Of a stretch of DNA of 21,607 nt, positions 20,666-21,607 are shown piece by piece. Under the pieces are notes generated by a model. It did no database searches and had not been told where the DNA came from. It worked only from the letters and a program-made list of their open reading frames with translations. The translations under genes were made by a program, and so were the position numbers. This DNA is from JAGORM01 sp050255815 (GTDB lineage: Bacteria; Patescibacteriota; Microgenomatia; Levybacterales; GWA1-39-11). How positions within the stretch are numbered: position 1 is the stretch's first letter; each line of letters starts with the position of its first letter. The stretch spans positions 1-21,607 of the forward strand of contig JBLMVJ010000010.1 in NCBI GenBank assembly GCA_050255815.1, in the 5' to 3' direction.

Positions 20666-21193
20666 ATGTTGAAACAAAAATTATTTACTCTTGCTATGCT
20701 CTTTTCCTTTATGGGGTCAGCGCTTTTAGTTACTGCTCCGGCTTATGCCCAGGGCACTAATACTAATAACAACAGCAACTTTTTCTCCGGTTTAATACAT
20801 TTTATTGCCCAGAAATTTGGGTTGGACCAGAACCAGGTGAAAGCTGCGGTTACGCAATACCATACTGAGAAGAAAGCAAATGCCTTACAGAACTTCCAAA
20901 AAACTGAGAAAGCCCGTCTGGATAAGCTGGTTTCCTCAGGGAAAATTACCCCTGCACAAGAAACTGCAGTCATAGGTGAGCTTGCAGCTTTACGTTCAAA
21001 ATATAGCCTGAACGGAAATCTTACTCCCCGGGAGCGTAGAGAAAACCTGCAGTCATTCCAGAATGACCTGAAAGCCTGGGCACAGAACCAAAATATTAAC
21101 TTGCAGTATATAGAGCCGGGTTACGGTATGGGCAGAGGAATGCATAAAGGATTTGGACGTTGGAATAAAATTACCCCAACGCCAACTCCATAA
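20666..21193 (+). CDS. Secreted DUF2680-like protein
   Basis: A 175-residue protein with a clear signal peptide (KQKLFTLAMLFSFMGSALLVTAPAYA, cut after AYA near residue 28). The mature part is a Thr/Asn-rich stretch, then FIAQKFGLDQNQVKAAVTQYHTEK, then a helical region with RLDKLVSSGKITPAQETAVIGELA and a second helix, and a Gly/Met/Arg-rich end with a TPTPTP tail. This fits the DUF2680-like proteins ('...LDQAVKDGKITQAQADAI...'), exported and of unknown function. The start follows AAGGTGGTG by 5 bases, one of the few strong Shine-Dalgarno sites here. It ends in a good terminator. Confidence 0.82.
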   Translation: MLKQKLFTLAMLFSFMGSALLVTAPAYAQGTNTNNNSNFFSGLIHFIAQKFGLDQNQVKAAVTQYHTEKKANALQNFQKTEKARLDKLVSSGKITPAQETAVIGELAALRSKYSLNGNLTPRERRENLQSFQNDLKAWAQNQNINLQYIEPGYGMGRGMHKGFGRWNKITPTPTP

Positions 21194-21225
21194 AAGTCGC
21201 ACAGGCAGTGTGGCTAAAAGAAATT

Positions 21226-21257
21226 ACGCTCCCAGAAGAACCTGGGGGCGTTTTCTT
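21226..21257 (+). terminator. Rho-independent terminator of the DUF2680-like gene
   Basis: A 10-bp stem, ACGCTCCCAG (21226-21235) with CTGGGGGCGT (21242-21251), holds one G-U pair and a 6-base loop, followed by TTTCTT. It is the only convincing terminator in the window. The -35 of the next gene starts at its T-run. Confidence 0.85.
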
Positions 21258-21284
21258 GAAAAGAGCAGAACTTGTCTATATAAT
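21256..21284 (+). promoter_or_regulatory. Promoter of the last gene
   Basis: TTGAAA (21256-21261), exactly 17 bp, TATAAT (21279-21284). The ATG at 21296 lies 11 bases downstream, giving a leader of about 4 to 5 nt. Confidence 0.75.
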
Positions 21285-21295
21285 CTGCAGAACTC

Positions 21296-21607
21296 ATGAA
21301 AGAAGGGATATCAAGAAGAGGTTTGTTGATTGGAGGCACTATTGCTACTGCAGCGGCAGGTGCTGGGCTCATAGAGATGAGGTGGGGAAGAAGGGAGCAA
21401 AATCCCTTAAACGCAACACATGCCTGGTCCACTGAAGTTCCTCAAACCCCTGAGGAAGTTGACGCCATCATGGCAGCCAGCATGGTACGGCTTGCATGGG
21501 TGGGGGCAGATGGTGCTACAGAGTTGAATGGACATGGAGGTATTTTTTATGACCAAAAAAGCGGTGACCTTTCTATTAAAAGCATAGGCCATTTGATAAG
21601 CCCTCCT
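21296..21607 (+). CDS. Partial gene with a twin-arginine-like N-terminus (3' end cut off)
   Basis: The frame from the ATG at 21296 stays open for 104 codons to the end of the window. It begins MKEGISRRGLLIGGTIATAA, which has the SRR-x-L-L pattern of a twin-arginine (Tat) signal followed by a moderately hydrophobic stretch (AAAGAGLI). Then come a charged stretch and VPQTPEEVDAIMAASMVRLA, then NGHGGIFYDQKSGDL. I do not recognise the product. Tat substrates often bind cofactors. The start is fixed by the promoter just upstream. An overlapping complete frame at 21208-21435 is a shadow. Confidence 0.7.
   Translation, partial: MKEGISRRGLLIGGTIATAAAGAGLIEMRWGRREQNPLNATHAWSTEVPQTPEEVDAIMAASMVRLAWVGADGATELNGHGGIFYDQKSGDLSIKSIGHLISPP

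Noticed and set aside
21208..21435. Complete plus-strand 75-codon frame near the window end
   Set aside because: It runs through the terminator at 21226-21257 and the promoter at 21256-21284; the frame from 21296 is the one placed correctly after that promoter.
1..21607. Recoded TGA (code 25 or code 4, as in some CPR groups)
   Set aside because: TGA ends alkD, the M50-like gene and the GT-C gene at natural family lengths or in ATGA overlaps, so the standard bacterial code fits.

Overview
The window looks like a piece of a small-genome bacterial chromosome, most likely from the Candidate Phyla Radiation (Patescibacteria, perhaps Microgenomates). This is an inference. It rests on moderate-to-low GC, very tight gene packing with many overlaps, TGA used as a normal stop, and gene types often seen in that group: a stand-alone VanW-like protein next to an L,D-transpeptidase, receiver-only response regulators, an archaeal-type NMN adenylyltransferase, a CofE-like ligase, a large GT-C membrane protein and a short secreted DUF2680-like protein. 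No phylogenetic marker other than partial RecR is present. I saw no phage, IS element, CRISPR array, tRNA or rRNA.

Layout. 1-1765: the end of recR, then purB. 1758-3511: a divergent pair of cell-envelope genes (VanW-like on minus, L,D-transpeptidase on plus), followed by an MFS exporter (3562-4845) convergent with dus (4883-5875, minus). 5962-8270: a compressed five-gene operon of two tandem receiver proteins, an AlkD-type DNA glycosylase, NadM and a TfoX-N protein. 8299-8787: a PD-(D/E)XK-like protein with its own promoter. 8784-9804: a LUD-domain gene and an HxlR regulator transcribed divergently from a region full of operator-like repeats. 9794-10594: a double-hotdog thioesterase on minus. 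10745-13615: a zinc-ribbon protein, a PH-domain membrane protein, an unlisted 56-residue membrane protein and a cation-efflux transporter. 13713-16506: an operon of a membrane-anchored Cache-like sensor domain, an M50-like intramembrane protease and a GT-C glycosyltransferase. 16539-17941: a coupled pair of a YhhQ/VUT-type transporter and a CofE-like ligase. 17995-20423: DoxX and a D-lactate dehydrogenase-type flavoprotein, both minus. 20666-21193: a secreted DUF2680-like protein behind a two-hairpin leader. 21296-end: an incomplete gene with a twin-arginine-like N-terminus.

Two patterns run through the window. First, most genes that begin a transcription unit have a -10 box ending 6 to 8 bases before the start codon, often with a good -35 at 17 or 18 bp, so their mRNAs should be leaderless. 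Several genes inside operons, and the few with a real leader, instead carry a Shine-Dalgarno or overlap their upstream neighbour. This rule also settles several starts, most clearly for the thioesterase at 10594. Second, the gaps between genes hold short tandem or palindromic repeats: 7-bp repeats at several places, TCGAAT repeats, and a 33-bp double palindrome inserted in frame inside dus. These are the most unusual features of the window.
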